A stretch of DNA of 64,000 nucleotides from Polyodon spathula. Its lineage: Eukaryota; Chordata; Actinopteri; Acipenseriformes; Polyodontidae. Numbering within the stretch: position 1 is the stretch's first letter; the number at the start of each line of letters is the position of its first letter. The stretch covers positions 6,928,121 through 6,992,120 of the forward strand of contig NC_054564.1 of NCBI RefSeq assembly GCF_017654505.1, in the 5' to 3' direction. Below are positions 34,561-47,114 of the stretch, one piece after another. The notes beneath the pieces were generated by a model. The model was given only the letters and a program-made list of their open reading frames with translations, did no database searches and was not told the DNA's origin. A program made the position numbers and the translations under genes.

Positions 34561-35540
34561 ATCAATTAAAAAAAAAATATATATAATATATAGTAATATA
34601 TTAATTGACAATTTATTTATTTATTTATTTTTACAAATGGGACATTTCAAATCCTTGAGATGTCAATGCAGGTTCCAGGTGCAAGGCTGTCAACAAAAAC
34701 GCAAGACTGTCCTTTGTTTGTTGTGAATTTGGTTTTCCAGTGTGTAAGGAAACTAAATTACGTCTGTAAAGGAGTGCACAAAACAAGGATTTAAGCAGCA
34801 TTTAACAGGTTTCCTTTATTGATTCCAAAAGTCATACTTATACACCATAATCATTATCATCAGACACAATAATGAGCCCACTAGTTATTAGGAGAAGTTA
34901 AGCAGTAGTTAGTTGCCTGATCTCTGGTAGGGCATTGAACACGGCACTGGTGTGTGTTCTTGGAGGATCCAGTATTTTTCTCAAGTGCCTGTCTTATATA
35001 TCCTGCCTAAACGTGTGTGCGTGCGTGTGTGTGTGTGTGAAGCTAAACCTTGTTTTTGCAAGTTTAGTTTCTCTCTGTGAAAGTGAAGTTAAGTGTGGCG
35101 TGGCCGTGGTGCTGTCGTGGCACCTTTCATCCGGATGAGTCATATGAGGAATTTCCTCCAATAGCAAATGCCGTGATGGTTTTGTTCAGGCGGATCACGT
35201 GACACATCACAGATTGCCTGTTAGGGCAGTTCATATCATACACGTGCTTGTATTTTGTTGTTTGTACATTGTAATTGTTTTTTATACTTTGCAATTGTCT
35301 TTTTCTTGTTTTCCAGGACCTCTGTCTCAGTGTGTAACTCCCCTGGTCAAATACATTAAATATTTAAATAAAAGAGCAGTAATATTTAAAATTTAAGATC
35401 ATACCTTCATTAAACCACATCTTTTTTTTTTTTTTAAATCCATTTTTATCTGTTAAGGCGTTTTATAATCTGAACACTCACATTTTTAAATATATGTTTA
35501 CTATATGTTGGTTGTCACAGCAGTGCTTCAACAAGCAGAC
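34561..35540. other. unassigned sequence
   Basis: Includes TTTA repeats near 34611-34631 and a (GT)n tract near 35013-35039. No exon recognised. Confidence 0.5.
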
Positions 35541-36029
35541 CCACATAAAAGTTTACTGTTATTTTTGTATGGTATTTTATCAGTTTTTCCCATGCTTTTC
35601 CCATGGTTATACTCTGCTTTGCCATAGTTTGGAGGCAGTGTGGTCCAGTGGTTAAAGTCCAGGGCTTGTAACCAGAAGGTTACATCGAGGTTATCGAGGT
35701 TACCATCTCTGCCACTGACTGACTCACTGTGTGTGACCCTGAGCAAGTCACTTCATCTCCTTGTGCTCTGTCCTGCAGATGAGATGTTAAGTCAATGTTC
35801 TATTGTAAGTGACTCTGTATATAATGCACAGTTCACAGCCTACCTCTGTAAAGAGCTTTGTGATGATGGTCCACTATGAAAGGTGCTATATAAAGAAAGA
35901 AAGAACATAGTTTACCCTGGTTTTCCATGTTTGTTAATACACATTACCATACCTCGTTATTCTTTACAATGCCTGATCTATGCATTACCGTGCTTTACTA
36001 CACTTTGCTGTGGGACATTTTTATAAGGG
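35541..36029. mobile_element. family C repeat (TTATAAGGG-type), split by a SINE
   Basis: Left part contains TGGTATTTTATCAGTTTTTC and CCCATGGTTATACTCTGC. Right part resumes with AGTTTACCCTGGTTTTCCAT and ends ACATTTTTATAAGGGT. The same order without interruption is seen at 56484-56681. The gap is filled exactly by a MIR-like SINE (35631-35905), so the SINE inserted later. Confidence 0.75.
35631..35905 (+). mobile_element. MIR-like CORE-SINE nested in family C repeat
   Basis: Head GGCAGTGTGGTCCAGTGGTT, core CACTGTGTGTGACCCTGAGC then AAGTCACTTCATCTCCTTGTG, tail AAAGGTGCTATATAAAGAAA ending in AAAG repeats. The B-box region is altered by a short local duplication (ATCGAGGTTATCGAGGTTA). Confidence 0.8.
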
Positions 36030-37740
36030 TAGTATGACCAAATTTAAAAATGTTAACCGTCAAAAAACATGGAATAGAAATGTTACAGATATCTTGGGAA
36101 ACGCCGTGTTCAAATCAAGGAATGTCATGCCTGACCAAACAAATTTAATAAAGTGGTCTAAAAAGACGAGACGGGAAGAGGTGGCAGCCGAGATAAAGTG
36201 TCTGGAAATATCAGGCTTCAATGGGAAGTGTAGAGGCTCACAGAAACTGATTCCCCATGTCTGGATTTTTAATCCCAGCTTTATAACAAATACCTAGAGA
36301 AATAAATTAAAAAGCAGTCATGCTTATAAAACCGAGGCAGCAAGCTGCAGATAGCACAGACTACAGATGTTACTGGGGACAGGTACAGCGCTGTCCCTTG
36401 CTGATTAATTCCTGAAGTCAAACTGAAAGAAATAAAGCGCACCTATACAGAAAGGTCTGAATCTCATTGTGACCCTATTATAATACAAGTGTATGCACCT
36501 CTGTTCACCATTAGCAGACCATGAGCTGTACCAGCCACAGAAACACAATGGTTTGGGAACAAATACAGTACAATGCAACGGTCCTGATGGCACCCTGTCT
36601 GTTTGGTGCTTATAGTGTACTGCAACGCGAGTAGTGTTTACTGTGAGTTATACCACGGGGTAATTGCAGCTCGGGTGGAACTTTGTGGGGAGGTGTTCCC
36701 TTTATTTGTGGTTGATGATGATGATGGCCAAATGGGTCCCAATTGTGTGTGTGTATGCATGCAAAACAACAGCTGGATGACCCCACATGGTCAGGACATG
36801 TCTGCAGATTTGTATAGCATGTTTCAAGTGTCAAGCAGCCACACTTGGTCTCCTTTGCACTGTGGTATCATTCTGCCGATGTCAGTCTCATCCCAATGGC
36901 TTTGTGCTTTAACATTGCCCCTCGGTGCAGATCCATTGCATTGCCATTGTAGTGCCACTGCCAGCCACTGATTGGAGATCATCCAGAACGGGTGTACAGT
37001 AGCTGGAATATAGTGGGACCATTCATCTGTTACTGTAGAGAATACCAATGCAGTTGTAAACCAGTTCGATCTTATGGACTGAACATCAGAAAATGCTGGC
37101 ATTGCTTTTACAGATACAACTTGTATTAATCAACACATTTAAATTCTACATTGAGTTGTGGTAGGTGATTTATTTTATTTTTTTCTATATTGGAAAGTTA
37201 GTATTTGAACGGACCGCACACAAAAGTGTCAGAAATCTAATGTCTAGAGTTGTGTCTAAGAAGGTGATGCCACTTTTTTATTTTTTGATATTTTGTATTC
37301 TTTCACAGTTTTTAGCGATTTTAGCACATTTAAAACCAGCCCAGTATTGATCAGTTTTTGCACTCTGTGTGCAATCCTCATCCATTGATTGAATAGCACA
37401 GATCCATAGAGTAAAGGGCACTGATGCTTGTATTATTGGAATGAATGAACTGATCCCACTGAGGGCAGAGATGAGGTGAATTTGAAATCAGTCCCATTTG
37501 TTTCCATCCGCAGCAAACCAACATGCTTTGAATTGCGACTCTGTAATGACCTTTATGGTGGTCTCTTTCCAGTCATAAAGCACAATAATACAGCATTATA
37601 GTAAAGGCAGTAAGATCCAGCCGAATAGGTATTACCAATATCAACGTGATTGATTATGGATCAGTGCTTATGGCCCGTGAAGTAGTGATTAGGGTTAAAG
37701 CTTTGTGTCCTTTATGTCCTTGTTGAAAAATTCTGTGTCT
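36030..37740. other. unassigned sequence
   Basis: No exon recognised. The ORFs of about 90-120 codons between 36603 and 37102 overlap on both strands and show no family features. Confidence 0.45.
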
Positions 37741-37815
37741 CGTAGTAAAAGCATAACAAAGTGTAATAAAGCACATTTAAAACATGGAGCACTATGGTAA
37801 ACTATGGTGAGTGCA
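37741..37815. mobile_element. family C repeat fragment
   Basis: AAGCATAACAAAGTGTAATA and ATGGTAAACTATGGTGAGTG match the 13733-13870 copy. Confidence 0.55.
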
Positions 37816-38628
37816 TATTATAATTGTGATAAATCCATATTATAACCAGGGGAATAGTATGTGAAAACTGTGTTTCTAATTGCTGTTGCTGTGATTTTGC
37901 AGTTCGCTATACTTTACCCATTATTAGACTGTGCATTTCCCAAGCTTTGTCATTGTTTTTCCATACCTTTTAAATGCTTTCACTGTCAGTCATACTTTCT
38001 GCTTATTGAAGAAAAAAAACCCCGATCGTTTCAGGCTGGTGCTTTCACCAGTCTACGCGTTGTAATTTCACATGTCAGCAGCAGTAGTTAATATGGTTGC
38101 CCCTTCATACAAAGCACTTGTCTAAACTGCCATACGGACACATTGATGCCCTCTTCTGCTAATGACTTTGTTTAGGTTTGCCCTGTAGCTAAATTGCAAA
38201 GCTTGGCATGCAAAACCCAGCTTCAATAAAGAGGCACTGCCGCACAACACTGCTGCTCTCATAAAAAAGACTTGTTAGCTTCCAGAGAGGGATTTAGCTG
38301 CACTGTAGCTCTGCAACTCTGAAAGGGGTCAGAGTTTGTATGCAATTAGGAGTACATTAGCTGCGAATGCTATTCTGATTTTATTTTTTTGACCATCTTG
38401 ATTACATCATTGAAGTAATGGAAAGAGAGCCCCAAAATATCATTTCAGGGACAGCGGTATTAAGATTGGTGTCTGTTAAGTTAGTCTTGTGTTAGTCTTT
38501 TCAATTGTCCCACACAAATGTCTTTATCATTTAATCTTACTGTAATAATACGGCTTTGTAGACATGCAACTTTATTACGAGACCTGTATATGATAACTGT
38601 TTCCTTTGCCAAATCTTCCCAGGACATT
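37816..38628. other. unassigned sequence
   Basis: A weak further family C similarity is possible near 37905-38000 (CTATACTTTACCC...GCTTTGTCATTG). Nothing else recognised. Confidence 0.4.
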
Positions 38629-38757
38629 CCCTTATAAAAGTATGGTAATAAATATAGCAAACCAGGTTAAACTAGGTAAATGCATGGCAGTGGAAAAGCA
38701 TGGGAAACCTGAAAAAAAACCACCATGCAAAAATACCATGGGAAACGTTTATAAGGG
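38629..38757. mobile_element. family C repeat, short copy with both ends
   Basis: Begins CCCTTATAAAAGTATGGTAA and ends ACGTTTATAAGGG, giving inverted termini CCCTTATAAA / TTTATAAGGG. About 129 bp, so internally deleted compared with the ~200-bp copy at 56484. Confidence 0.7.
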
Positions 38758-39584
38758 ATCAAGCATTGGACTAGTCCAAAATGTCTAGTATGCTTAACAA
38801 ACCTGTCATACTGCACTGATTAAGTAATACAATAATGTTTCAAAGGCAGAGGGCTTCCTTATCTGGCCTATTTGTAACAGGAAAATGGGATTAGAAACCC
38901 TGTTGCAATTAGCTGCTCATCGGTGGAGACAATTTGAAGTGATCGAGAGGAAATTTCCGCAGGGTATTTGCTGAGTGAAATCTACATCACTTCCAGCACA
39001 CAGACTGCTGCATGACCCACTGATGGATCATAAGCGCACTGATTGTGAAAACGGATGGCCCTGATGGTGGTAGGGATGCTGTACTTAGCACTCCTGCAAT
39101 TTTGTGAATGTTTTTTTTTTTATGTCCACCTCTACTGCTTCAGAGAGGGGTTTATTTTTCCACATAATGAGGTCTTAAACAGCAACAGATATTTTACAAC
39201 AAGCATGGATCTGTACAGGAAACACAGATCTGTTCCTCTAAACAACACATTAGCAATTTATCTAGCTACTCTGAAGGTTATTAAATAACTCTAAAGGTAG
39301 AATGAATTGGATCCCTCCATATAGCATTCTCGTGGGGAAAAAACAATCTCTAATCATTAGCAGGTCTCCTGTGTGGAAGAGGGTGGGGAAAAAATGGTAC
39401 TCAGCCTGTTATCAACAGATGGCCCAATAAATCCTTTGCTACGGAAATGCTGGTGTCATGCTGGGACAAGGGCCACTAGCACCTGGGACTATGCCCACCA
39501 CACTCACTGCAGCAAGAGGCCCAACCACTGTGCAAAATAACCTGGCTCCTCTGCATGCCTGGTTATAGAGCTTTTAACCTCAGT

Positions 39585-39620
39585 GAGAGCGAGAGCGAGC
39601 GAGAGAGAGAGAGAGAGAGA
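39585..39620. repeat. (GA)n microsatellite
   Basis: GAGAGCGAGAGCGAGC leads into about 11 pure GA units. Confidence 0.9.
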
Positions 39621-40379
39621 CCTCAACATCCCTCTGCTAAGAATTGTGTAGAGACATGGGCAAAAGTCCATTTAGAGCTACAGTAGGCCTGATTTTAAAC
39701 CAGGCCTGAATGGATGGGGAATTAGCCTAATGCACTATATATTTATTAAAATATGCTACAATATAGGCAAGACAACAGATTTGATTTTATAGAGGATAGG
39801 TAGTGTTATGGCAGCATGTTCTATTTTTTTGTCCAGCCCCTGTATCAGCCTATGCGCCAAACCCCATCCCCCCCCCCCCCTCCCTTGCTTTTTTATCTGT
39901 AGAAACTCTTAGGAAATAGGTATCGGTTTCATGACTAAAGTATAATGTGATGTTGAAATATAAGCACAATGCTCTGCTCATCACTGCCACCGTGATGTAC
40001 TCCCATCCAATAACAGGTTCATTGAGATGGGAATACAACACAGTACCATTCTTTAGGCACATTTCTAAACCCAGGCCCCTTGGAGAGGCTAATTGAATTA
40101 GGAGCCCATTCACGCTTTTATGCACAGCCATACGCAAAACTAACTGTTTAATCCAGTGTTACGTGACACCACTGCCGTCAGAGAGAATGAATTCTCATTC
40201 GCAATAGCTCAACTATATAGCCGGGTGCATGCAAAATGCATGACCTGGAGACAAAAAACATATTGTTCCAAGCATGTGATGATGACAGGATATGGAAAGG
40301 AACAGTGTGTATTAAGAAAGTAAGAGGGGAGGGCTGAGTGGTTTCTACAACTGGAATTAATCCGAGGCTTATAAATTAT

Positions 40380-40990
40380 TAGTGGCTGACAGATCGTGGC
40401 AGCGCTGTGCTGGAGAAGAGCGCCTGGCTTGGGTTTCCCCTGGTGGGGTCTTGCAAAGTTTGCTTTAGGATCAGAGGTACAAGTCCCAACAAGCGGACAA
40501 GGCAAATACAGCCTCATGAGGTGGTGATGTGATGTTAATGTGGACGTGATTTGATAAGACTTGTGGTCACGGCTGAGCCAGCTTCCTCTTCTACACCCAG
40601 GAACTTGAGAGCAGATGTAAGAGCGCTAAGGCCAATGCGACGCTCCCTTCGGAATCCCCAGCGAAGACCGGCGACACTCCCCTGCGCTCCCCTGGCTGTA
40701 TGAATCACCCTGCACACCACGCAGACATGCTCATAGCCAGATTTATCTCTCTAGCCCAGTGGGAGCTCCAAGGCCAATGCAGTGCTCCCTGATTAGCAAT
40801 TCATTAATGTCCCCAAGCTTGCAGACTCCACTCCAAGCCCCAGTGCTTTCACTAGGTGAGCCACTGCGGACCCTGCCTGCTTCGCTTTGTGTAATGAACG
40901 ATACTGTCTTCTACTGCTGTGAATACAACGACTGGGGAGTTGACCTGGGTAGAAAGCCTGGTGACTGACTGTGCAGTGAGGGTGTCTGCT
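40380..40990. repeat. possible unclassified SINE-like GC-richer repeat
   Basis: AAGGCCAATGCGACGCTCCC at about 40628 recurs as AAGGCCAATGCAGTGCTCCC at about 40770 (17 of 20 positions equal). The whole segment differs from its AT-rich surroundings. Superfamily not determined. Confidence 0.3.
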
Positions 40991-43349
40991 AAACAATCAG
41001 GGGACATCCACAATGCAGAATTGTAGCTGTCTAGAAATAACTAATCAGACCGAAGGGACAGCCTTGTAAGCTCAGCTGGTCACTATACCATAGAAGGATC
41101 AGCCTTATTTATTCATAATGAAACAGAGGGTAAGCTCAAGCAGGATTACTGTATAACATATTACTATATTACTATATCTGCTCATGTTTAAATCATCACA
41201 ACACAGCATGGTGTACATGACTTGAAATGTAGGGCATTGTTACTGTGCCTGAAGCTGCATGCCATGCCTGTTAGTATTATGATAATTAGTGGGGCGGTGG
41301 TGGTTAACACGATTTTCATGCTTGCGTCCTGTTCAGGGAGCGCATGAATATTCAAAGCCTGCTTTGGTGTCTGGATCCCTGCTGTTCCAGTGATTGTCCT
41401 CCTCTCCCTCAGGGCCAGCCACATCTCAGTAATACCTACAGCACTCCGCGCATGCGTTTTACAATGTCCGATTAAGCTTGCATGGTCAAATTAGTTTTGT
41501 TTCCTATCCAGGTCTTTGCACTTGCCCACAGTGCATTGCATGGGTTGCAGTGCTAATAAACTACTGTGCAAAAAAAAAAAAAAGGCATTAAGGGCAGCAG
41601 CAAATGAATAGCTCAGCATTGGGTTAGACTGCGACGTAGCTGTTTTAGGTGCAAATGGAACTGCTCGGTCTAAATGTGTTAAAACAGGTTAGCCTAAAAT
41701 GGACCGTGGTGAGCTGGTGAAAAATCTCAAATCAATATCCTGTTTAATACTATAAACACTGGTCTGTTTGACAGGAGCTTCATTTGAGTTACACCTGCCT
41801 CTAGTAAATTGTAAAGATGCCATCGTTTAAGACTGCGATTTATATGTTTGGCATTCCTACTGCAACTATTGCACAGTACTCTACTTTTCTAGTGCACTTT
41901 TTCTATATATTACCAAATTTACAGTATAGTACAATTCAGCAATTTAACCGAATGGAAAAGGCAATTCCGGGCATTGGGAAAGAGGAGCGTGCCTGTCAGC
42001 CAGTGGGGATTTGAGAGTTCAGACGGGCCGAGTTGTCTGGAGCCTGAGGGATATTCACATTGCGCGCCAGGTTGCAGAAAGATGAATGGATTGGCTGCCT
42101 ATAGACCGATTGCCCCTGTGGGGTATAACTAAAGATCAGTCAGTAACCCTCAAAACAACAAGGACAGTGGCTTCTTTACAGCAGTGCCCTCAGAAACCAG
42201 GCTGGAAAATGCAGATTGTTTTAGTGCCAGAAAGGGCCCTGGGGGGAAGGATCATTTCCTTGTTTAACACAAAGAACGTTGCGCAGCAGACAGTGCGAAC
42301 CAGGCTCCAGCGCACACGGTGTACACTTCAGCAGCACCTGCTTCTGGGGTTTGGGATTACATGGTGGTAGAGGAAAATAATGTGACTGGGCTTCATCAAA
42401 TTGCATGGTGGCGTGGACTAATGCCCACTGAAGCTATTGTCTATGGGCTACATGAGCATGATAATCACAATTATCTGAAAAAAAATATTAATTGCTGCTT
42501 TCTTCCTCATTAGGGATTCTTTTTTGCACTCTTTGCATGCTTTTTAAATAAAGCTGCAACTGTCTTGTCCCACAATAGAGGGCGTGACTGAGTTATTTTC
42601 TGAGAGCTTAATTACCCAACCGTCTCTTTATAGACAAATCGCTCGTCTACAGGATGAGAGGGAGAAACTTTTAAAACTTTCAATGACAAACACCATCGTA
42701 GATGTTACGATTTGTCGGTAGTGATTTTACAATAAATAATCAATAAATCGATTATTGTGATATTATCGTTAATTAGTTCCAACCTTAGTCCACTGAAAGA
42801 GAACTGTTTTCTCAGCTGGATTTAAAGGTGGCAGGCATGAACTAGCCTTCTTTACTTTATTTCTGTTCCATGTGACCGTCTCCTGGGTAGTGCGCCAGCT
42901 TAGCCTTTAACTCTTCAGAGCATAGGTATCTCACTTCCATAATTGAATCCATCCAGCGAGGTCAGTTAAATGTGTCCTTAGCTTTTATTGAGCTGCTAAG
43001 TGGAGTGCTCTCCTTAACGACTCATAGATGCTCTTTATTGCTTTAATATATTTTTTTAAGTACTTTCTATTATATCAGCAAAGCCCCCCTCCACCTCCTT
43101 AACTGGCTCCAGCAAACCAAATGTGTAACAAGCAAACGTTCTCCTTTTGTGTGCAGTTGCAAGCCTTGCAATTTTGGATTCTCAGCGGATCTCAAAAGCT
43201 ATGCTGAGTCACTTCAGCCCTCGTTGTAGTATTCATCAAGGAATAGCTCTGTACTGTAAGTCTGTGGCGATGCCAAATGTTTGTCCATAAGCAACAGCTG
43301 CCACCAAACGTGTGCAACACCCTCCATATAGAATGAACACATTTTAAAA

Positions 43350-43487
43350 ATAAACTCGAATGAAACCTGCTGAACAATGTTATGTTAACATAATGAATTA
43401 CACACCGCTTTGTACTTTGTAGTACTTAATGACAAAAGTCTCTGTTAACTTGATGCTAAATAAAATATCTAAATTATGTTAATATAG

Positions 43488-43489
<2 letters not shown>
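43350..43489. mobile_element. Tc1/mariner-type MITE, internally deleted fragment
   Basis: Contains CGAATGAAACCTGCTGAACA and AATTACACACCGCTTTGTA as in the complete copy, then jumps to GATGCTAAATAAAATATCTA. Both termini are lost. Confidence 0.65.

Positions 43490-43492
<3 letters not shown>

Positions 43493-43566
<74 letters not shown>
43493..43566. repeat. (TA)n microsatellite
   Basis: About 36 TA units directly abutting the Tc1-type MITE fragment. Confidence 0.95.
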
Positions 43567-43568
<2 letters not shown>

Positions 43569-44415
43569 CCCTGATCATTAAAAACAGAATGCTCTTGTTA
43601 AACAGATTGATAGACGCATTCCTTCAAACAGAGCTGAATGAATGCATTGTTAACACAGCTGGCACAGCGCTGCTGAAGATGCATTAGCGATACTGGGGCT
43701 GAGATCATTTGTATGACAAGCCCATGTACTGTAGCTGTGCTTAAAAAAAAAGGATTTGGGGAAAAAAAAAAGTCTAGTTGCTTTGGAAGTGCATAGACTG
43801 CAATCTCATTATTTCTAAAGAGACACTTAACCCGGGTCTATTTTCTTAGTCTAAATAGAGGTGGCTTTTAATGCTGGCACAGTGAGAGCTCTGTAAGCGA
43901 AAATGAGAGTCCACCTCAATCCTGACCCGAACACTCCCAGCCAGCCTTTCAGGTGCATTGAACTGATTTTTGCATAATGCATACAGCCCCACCAGGCTGT
44001 CGGATGTTCTCGCTGGTTTATTCGTAAAGAATAAGTAGCATCAAATTCCATTCTTTTCCTGTTTTTTCTTCCATTTTTTTCCTTACCTTTTTATGATGTT
44101 TGCAATCATTCGGAGTGTTTTTTATTGCTCAAGTGCTGTTTTATTTGTATAAGCCTGAGAGAATGCGGTTTGACTGTGAATTCAGGCATTGCTGTTCAGT
44201 TTTAGTTGCCATATGTAAAGCAGGCTAGATCAAATGTCTTTATATTAGTACCAATCTAGTACACAACATTGCCAGCAAAGTAAAAGTGAGTCCAGAATGG
44301 CAGACCACTAGTTGGTGGTGGCTCTGCTATGAAGATGCATTGGCTAATCTAGCCTGTGTCACATACAGGGTGATTAGAAGGCTACCACATCAATGATGCG
44401 TTGATGTGGTAAACT
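43567..44415. other. unassigned sequence
   Basis: Nothing recognised apart from short A runs near 43742-43772. Confidence 0.5.
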
Positions 44416-44606
44416 TACTTTCTGATCAACCTGTATATCTGTGGAAGATTTTTGGAATTGAAGCAGTCTCTCTTCCTCATTTCCGCCCCCTGGGAACCCC
44501 CAGTCACGGTCGGCAATGACATAGCTTGGATTTGAATCTGCGATCTCCAGGCTGTAGGGCGCATCCTGCTCTCCACACAGATGCGCCACTCTGGAGACCC
44601 CTAGTT
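44416..44606 (-). mobile_element. tRNA-derived SINE (family S1), 5' head
   Basis: The reverse complement reads GGGTCTCCAGAGTGGCGCAT, then a B-box-like CAGATTCAAATCC, then CCGTGACTGGGGGTTCCCAG, matching the head and body start of the 10143-10585 copy. The body is truncated. Confidence 0.7.
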
Positions 44607-46403
44607 ACCATGTTTAAAAAACAAAAATACGCGTTTGCTGTAACCTTCATAGCCTACATAAAACTGAGATGACCTGACAAGAAACATAGTAAGTAATTTG
44701 CAGGCAAGACATGCCTGTATCATAATACAGTGTAGTTTGAGTTTAATAAGGAAATATTACAAGGTAGTCAACTCCGGGAGTCTGCAACATGTTTTATAAT
44801 AACTGTTAGTAATTGGCTTCCAGTGTCAAAGTCACATGTGTAATGTCGATTCCCCATTCCAGCAGCGTTGCCTCACTGCAGAAGTGGGGTGGATGGTAAA
44901 GCTTCTGATGCAATATTGACAAGGGTTGCTGTTCAGAAATGATCAAAAAATGATCTGTTGGCTTGCGGCCACAAAAACAAATTAGGAGATCGAGCAGGAA
45001 TCACCGTTGAGCTTGTGAATAATTCAGGGGCAGTGGATATAACTTGCCATTTACAATTCCCATCTGTTTCCCGCAGCTATTTGCATGGGATCGCCAGTTT
45101 ATTTCCCTAAGAGTTCTCCAAGCAATGTGTTTTATATCAGACTTGTAATACTGTACAGTCATATCCACTATTGCACTGCCGCAATTGATATATACAGTTG
45201 TAGTCAAAAAGTTTTTGGCATGATTCTTTAGTGATTTTTGTTAATTCTTCAATGCAAAATTGTTCCAGTTCATTCTGGACTTGGCAGAATCTGATGAAAA
45301 TGAAGAAAAACAATACATGTGTTTTTTTTATTTTTTTTATTTTACTTTGGACAATAACATGCCATTCGTGTTTTCAGCTGGGTTTTCTGCAGAATGTACA
45401 CATTTCAGCTTCTTGATTTTGAACACTACAGTGTTCTCAGTCCCTGGATTGTTGTTGGTTACACCTCTGCCAGTGAAGCATGTCTTTTGTATTCCTTTTG
45501 TGTTGTGTGCAGCACAGCAACTGTTATCTCTTGCTGGCAGCAACATACACAAGAACAAGGGTAGCATTGCCGAGCCTCGCAGTCTGTGTGTAATTTTGTA
45601 CTGCACTGTAGAGCTGCAGTGTATTAGACTTTAAATATAACACACTGGTGTTTTTTTAGTTATTTCTGTTCATGCATTTGAAATAAAACATATTCAGGTG
45701 TTATGAAGCAAAATACGACAACTGCCCTGATTTCACCAAAAACACCGCAATAAAAGACACATTTTTGTAGGGATTCTTCCTTTGAAGATCTGAGTGCTCG
45801 GTTTTTGTAATACTGCTGTGTGTATTAAATGCTTTTGAGAGCTTTGTGGATGACAAGCGCACTGTATTTATTTTGAAAGGGATTACAGTACCTGCTCATG
45901 ACGAGATAAGACATGTCAATATAATATTCATTTTAGACCTGCAGTATAACATTTAAACATGCATTCTCAAGTCTAGCGCCAGCGCATCAATTTTATAAAG
46001 ATCAATTCATCTGAATAAGCACATTTGGAACATGATATTCCTTGCCTAGCGCTCTTCATTTTTGGTTTTTATTTTTGATCACGTGATGTCCCCCTTTATG
46101 TTTATTTTTTTGAGCAGACTCCGTTCACTTAAACTCTTGGAAACGTTTTGATTGTGAAACAAGTTCACTTGAGTTTTTTTCTCCTGTAACTTGAATGAGA
46201 CAGTGATTCTGTTTTATTGATAATGTAAAAAAAGGCAAGCTACTTATTTTAAATTCAAACTGACCGCAAACAGCCAGTGAAGTTAAATTGATTTCATTAA
46301 ATCGTAATTAAGCAGAAACTGTTATTTGCAAAACAGGTTGTAACGTTTTTTTAAATCCGGGAAAAGCAATTTAACTGAACTCGATTTTTGTGTTCTTTGT
46401 TAC
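44607..46403. other. unassigned sequence with a Tc1-like end
   Basis: No exon recognised. Repeat content is low apart from the Tc1-like terminus at 45193. The ORFs on both strands at 45260-45634 are unassigned. Confidence 0.45.
45193..45330. mobile_element. end of a second Tc1/mariner family
   Basis: TACAGTTGTAGTCAAAAAGT has the form of a Tc1 terminus (TACAGTTG.AGTCAAAAGTTT) and sits at a TA, but its sequence differs from the 6375 family. No matching right end is seen nearby. Confidence 0.4.
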
Positions 46404-47114
46404 CGTAACTGGGAGAGATCTGTGCTGACTCTGCTGGTGTGTTCACAGGGCTGCAGGAAGAGGGCGGCAGTCGTCCAACAACCGCCTGTGAGTCATGGCA
46501 GTGACACGGGGAGGTGGGAAAGTGGGTGTGTGGACTTTCCCCCTCTCTGAATGGCTGAGAGGCGCGTCTTGGGAGATTGTTAGCCCTATAAATTAACGCT
46601 CTGTTGTATCCTCAGATCTGCCCTTTTAAACGCATAGAGTGCGCGGAAACACTGGTCCACGACCGAACGGAACGGAACGGAGGTTCAGAGCGAGACAGTG
46701 TGGGAGGGGAACCCTTGGGCAGATCCCTGAGTAAGGATAGCTGAGCAGGCTAGGTAGCCGGCAGCGTAGGACGGTGATCCGGGTCGCACGGGCAGCGGCG
46801 ACCGGGATATTGCTGCAGAGTGCAGCACCTTTTCTTTGTAGTTTTGTTACTGTTTTATTTTTCCTGTTTCTTTGTGCCTTCAATTTTTGTAGTATTATTT
46901 TGAAGCACCTGCAAGTGCGCATGAACTGTTTACCCTTGCTTCGTATTCCTGTGGTTCTGTTTACCATAGTTGGTAAGCAGACCACGGACCAACAGCGCCC
47001 TCTGCGGGCTAAAGAAACCCAACGCGCCCCTGAAATAAAACTGGGCACCTGTGTGGTGTTTTCAATTACACCTGTCTGTCTCCTGGTCAGTGAATTACCC
47101 ACACCCCTTCCACA
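46404..47114 (+). mobile_element. LTR-like unit or alternative promoter upstream of ZMAT4 start exon
   Basis: In order: an AP-1 site TGAGTCA (46489-46495), a kappaB-like GGACTTTCCC (46532-46541), a clear TATA box CCTATAAATTAA (46585-46596), a CpG-rich stretch with GGAACGGAACGGAACGG near 46668, a CTCF-like motif (46993-47008), and AATAAA (47034-47039) followed by GT-rich sequence. This U3-R-U5-like order in about 700 bp fits a solo LTR. GTTAC occurs on both flanks (46399-46403 and 47115-47119), as a 5-bp target duplication would, but the ends are not the usual TG...CA. It could instead be a host promoter about 1.1 kb before the ZMAT4 start-codon exon. Confidence 0.4.
46993..47008 (-). promoter_or_regulatory. 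CTCF-like motif
   Basis: The minus strand reads CCCGCAGAGGGCGCTG, an excellent CTCF core match, inside the LTR-like unit. Confidence 0.45.

Larger units (their letters stand above)
38758..43349. other. unassigned sequence with several low-confidence repeats
   Basis: No exon recognised. Contains (GA)n at 39585-39620, a C run near 39869-39880, and a GC-richer region 40380-40990 with a 21-bp motif repeated (see separate entry). A GATTATTGTGATATTATCG-type block near 42750-42772 resembles ends of some hAT elements. The stretch 38880-39060 is complex and repeat-free. Confidence 0.4.

Noticed and set aside
42700..42790. ATCGATTATTGTGATATTATCG block as a hAT element
   Set aside because: Resembles ends of some hAT-type repeats, but no paired terminus or 8-bp duplication is visible, so not called as an element.
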